A stretch of DNA of 7,127 nt from Candidatus Sediminicultor secundus. GTDB taxonomy: Bacteria > Atribacterota > JS1 > SB-45 > 34-128. The DNA lies in the NCBI GenBank assembly GCA_002849045.2, contig NCRO01000295.1:1-7127 (forward strand), written 5' to 3'. The position numbers were made by a program, and so were the translations under genes. Shown one piece after another: positions 5,064 through 7,127 of the stretch; the stretch's first letter is position 1; each line of letters starts with the position of its first letter. Under the pieces are notes generated by a model. The model saw only the letters and a program-made list of their open reading frames with translations, had not been told where the DNA came from and searched no databases.

Positions 5064-7094
5064 TTACTTATTTTTTAATCTTTCTTTCAGTGAAGTGTTT
5101 CTATGAAATGTTTTATTATTTTTGATGGCAATCCATAAAGCCTTTTTTGTCCCGACTAATATCACCATTTCTTTTGCCCGAGTAATTCCAGTATATAATA
5201 AATTTCTTTGAAGGAGCAAATAATGTTGAGTCATTACCGGGATAATAACTATTCGATATTCACTCCCCTGACTTTTATGAACAGTAATAGCATAGGCTAA
5301 TACCAACTCACCTAATTCAGAAAAATCATAACGAACTTTTTTACCGTAAAAATTTACCTCTAAAATATGCTCCTCGGCATCTATATTTTTAACCCTCCCT
5401 ATGTCCCCATTAAAGACCTCTTTATCATAATTATTTTTAATTTGCATGACCTTATCATTCACCCTAAAAGAGTGATTTCCATATTTAATCTGTTTCCCTT
5501 TAGAATTTAATGCCTCTCTCAGACTGTAATTTAAATTATCTGCACCCACTTCCCCTTTATACATAGGAGAAAGGACCTGGATGTCACCTACCGGGTCTAT
5601 TTTATATTTTGAGGGAAGGCGGACAGTGCATAAGTTAATTATTTTTTGAGCGGCAACCTGCGGGTCCTCTTCTTCTATAAAATAAAAATCTCTTTCTCTC
5701 TCTCCTTTAATGACAGGATATTCTCCCTCATTAACTCGATGAGCATTTACAATGATTAAACTCCTTTGGTCCTGTCTAAATATTCTGGTTAATCTCACCA
5801 CCGGAATAGTTTCAGAATCGATAATATCTTTTAAGATATTTCCCGGACCTACAGAAGGCAGCTGATCCACATCACCAATTAAAATTAAAATGGTACCGGG
5901 AGAAACCGCTTTTAAAAGGCTGTTCATTAACAGGATATCTATCATGGAAACCTCGTCCAAAATTATTACATCAGTTTTAATGGGATTTTCAGAATTTTTA
6001 ATAAAAGTTCCTCTCTTGGGACTGTACTCTAATAACCGATGAATAGTTTTAGCCTTTCTGCCGGTAGTCTCATTTATTTTTTTCGCCGCTCTGCCTGTAG
6101 GTGCTGCTAAGACTATTTTTAACTTTAGTTCCTCAAAAAGTTCAATTAATCCCAAAGTGGTAGTAGTTTTACCTGTTCCCGGACCACCGGTTAACACTAA
6201 TACCCGATTCAGGAGAACTTTATTAATGGCATCTTTTTGTTCTTCAGCAAAAGAAAAACAGTACTTTTTTTCCAAATATTTTATCTTCTTTTGTATATCT
6301 ATATTGATCAGCTGTTGAGGAAACTTTAATAATTCAATCAATTTTTTGCTCACCCCTAATTCGGCAAAATAATAAAGAGGCAGCCATACTCTATCTTCTT
6401 CTACTATAATCTCGCGGTTATTTCTTAAAATACTTAAAGCTTCCTCAAATAATGATTCTTCAACCTCTAATAGTTCACTTCCCCTCTTAATTATCTCATC
6501 GTTGAGAGCATAACAATGACCCTGATTAGCCAATTCGTTTAAAATATATTTAATCCCTGCTTTTATTCTTGCCGGAGAGGTAGCCTCTATGCCCAAATTT
6601 TGCGCAATCCTATCCGCAATTTTAAACCCAATTCCAAAAACATCATCTACCAATCTGTAGGGATTTTCCTTTAGTTTTTCAATAGCTTTATTCCCATATG
6701 TTTTATAAATCTTAACTGCATATCCGGTAGTAATCTGATAGGATTGTAAAAATATCATCACTCTTTTAATTTCTTTATGTTCTTCCCAGGATTTACTGAT
6801 CATCTCCACTCTTTTTTCAGCAATACCTTCCACTTCAGTTAGTCTTTGGAGGTCGTTCTCCAGAACTTCTAAAGTTTTATCACCAAACTGTTTTACTATC
6901 CTATCTGCAGTTGCCGGACCGACTCCTTTAATTAATCCAGAACTTAAATATCTTTTTAAGCCAAGTAAAGAAGTAGGTAAAATTAATTGATAATCACTAA
7001 AACTAAATTGCCAACCATACTTAGGATTATTAACCCATTCCCCTTTTAATTCGCACGTTTCACCAATGTTTACAGAAGCCATATTCCCCACGAC
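5064..7094 (-). CDS. recD2: RecD2-type 5'-3' DNA helicase, N-terminus cut by the contig end
   Basis: RecD2 is a superfamily 1B, 5'-to-3' DNA helicase that acts without RecB and RecC in DNA repair and replication-fork upkeep. Counting from the artificial GTG at 7109, the OB-like region VVGNMASVNIGE begins at residue 6. Next comes a helix-hairpin-helix region, GLIKGVGPATADRIVKQFG (58-76) with repeats to about 170. Walker A is LTGGPGTGKTTTT (306-318), motif Ia APTGRAAKK (336-344), Walker B ILDEVS (383-388), and motif III GDVDQLPSVGPG (412-423). Motif IV is RLTRIFRQD (439-447), motif V VHKSQGSEYRIVIIP (610-624), and motif VI LLYTGITRAKEMV (637-649). All ATPase motifs look intact. Related proteins have about 715-800 residues; about 676 native residues are here, so some 30 or more N-terminal ones lie beyond the contig. 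Residues 1-5 (MGERR) are encoded by adapter sequence and should be removed. It is the first visible gene of the leftward cluster; the promoter lies outside the window. Confidence 0.93.
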   Translation of the reverse strand, partial: VVGNMASVNIGETCELKGEWVNNPKYGWQFSFSDYQLILPTSLLGLKRYLSSGLIKGVGPATADRIVKQFGDKTLEVLENDLQRLTEVEGIAEKRVEMISKSWEEHKEIKRVMIFLQSYQITTGYAVKIYKTYGNKAIEKLKENPYRLVDDVFGIGFKIADRIAQNLGIEATSPARIKAGIKYILNELANQGHCYALNDEIIKRGSELLEVEESLFEEALSILRNNREIIVEEDRVWLPLYYFAELGVSKKLIELLKFPQQLINIDIQKKIKYLEKKYCFSFAEEQKDAINKVLLNRVLVLTGGPGTGKTTTTLGLIELFEELKLKIVLAAPTGRAAKKINETTGRKAKTIHRLLEYSPKRGTFIKNSENPIKTDVIILDEVSMIDILLMNSLLKAVSPGTILILIGDVDQLPSVGPGNILKDIIDSETIPVVRLTRIFRQDQRSLIIVNAHRVNEGEYPVIKGERERDFYFIEEEDPQVAAQKIINLCTVRLPSKYKIDPVGDIQVLSPMYKGEVGADNLNYSLREALNSKGKQIKYGNHSFRVNDKVMQIKNNYDKEVFNGDIGRVKNIDAEEHILEVNFYGKKVRYDFSELGELVLAYAITVHKSQGSEYRIVIIPVMTQHYLLLQRNLLYTGITRAKEMVILVGTKKALWIAIKNNKTFHRNTSLKERLKNK

Positions 7095-7096
7095 AC

Positions 7097-7127
7097 GTCT
7101 CTCACCCACATATGACGCTGCACACGA
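7097..7127. other. Degraded Nextera adapter at the right end (not genomic)
   Basis: The last 31 bases align without gaps to the reverse complement of the same Nextera read-1 adapter, agreeing at 25 of 31 positions, including GTCTCT (7097-7102) and TGACGCTGC (7113-7121). They end exactly at the adapter's terminal base. The six mismatches look like low-quality read ends, which would explain why automatic trimming missed it. The boundary is fixed independently by the RecD2 reading: family-like sequence (VVGNM) begins at 7094. Confidence 0.88.

Noticed and set aside
4558..5106. Two + strand open frames (4558-4779 and 4837-5106)
   Set aside because: They are antisense to apgM, and the second also to the recD2 end; no family resemblance or ribosome binding site.

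Overview
This is a 7.1 kb contig of AT-rich, bacterial-type DNA. It has five essentially continuous protein genes and one short gene fragment. The proteins are a trehalose synthase of the TreT type, a ROK repressor, an archaeal-type cofactor-independent phosphoglycerate mutase, a ComB-like phosphatase, a class V aminotransferase and the helicase RecD2. That mix, with low GC and Shine-Dalgarno sites in front of several genes, suggests an uncultured anaerobic, possibly thermophilic bacterium. A lineage such as Atribacterota or a deep-branching Firmicutes/Thermotogota relative would fit, but this is a low-confidence guess. No rRNA, tRNA, CRISPR array, transposase, integrase or phage gene is visible.

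Both ends are library artefacts. Bases 1-31 match the Illumina Nextera transposase read-1 adapter. Bases about 7097-7127 are an error-containing copy of its reverse complement (25 of 31 positions agree). Real sequence therefore runs from about 32 to about 7096. Both terminal genes are cut there, and the apparent start codons at 34 and 7109 are not real.

Left part, + strand (32-1690): the C-terminal part of treT, a 241-base AT-rich spacer with a near-perfect 29-bp inverted repeat, then a ROK-family repressor. The repressor probably controls the neighbouring sugar genes. It loses its C-terminal quarter near 1640-1660.

Right part, - strand, transcribed leftwards (7096 to 1623): recD2, apgM, comB, the class V aminotransferase and the N-terminal half of a VanZ-like membrane protein. 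Spacing is tight (33, 23, 94 and 12 bases). A possible internal promoter precedes the aminotransferase. ApgM works on phosphoglycerate and ComB on a phosphoenolpyruvate-derived sulfonate, so a link to three-carbon acid or sulfonate metabolism is possible but unproven.

The two halves meet tail to tail at an A/T-only stretch where the ROK and VanZ-like genes both lose their C-termini. This is either a chimeric join (typical of whole-genome amplification or misassembly) or a real deletion, and it is the main point to check before trusting synteny across it. I found no convincing new biological system here.
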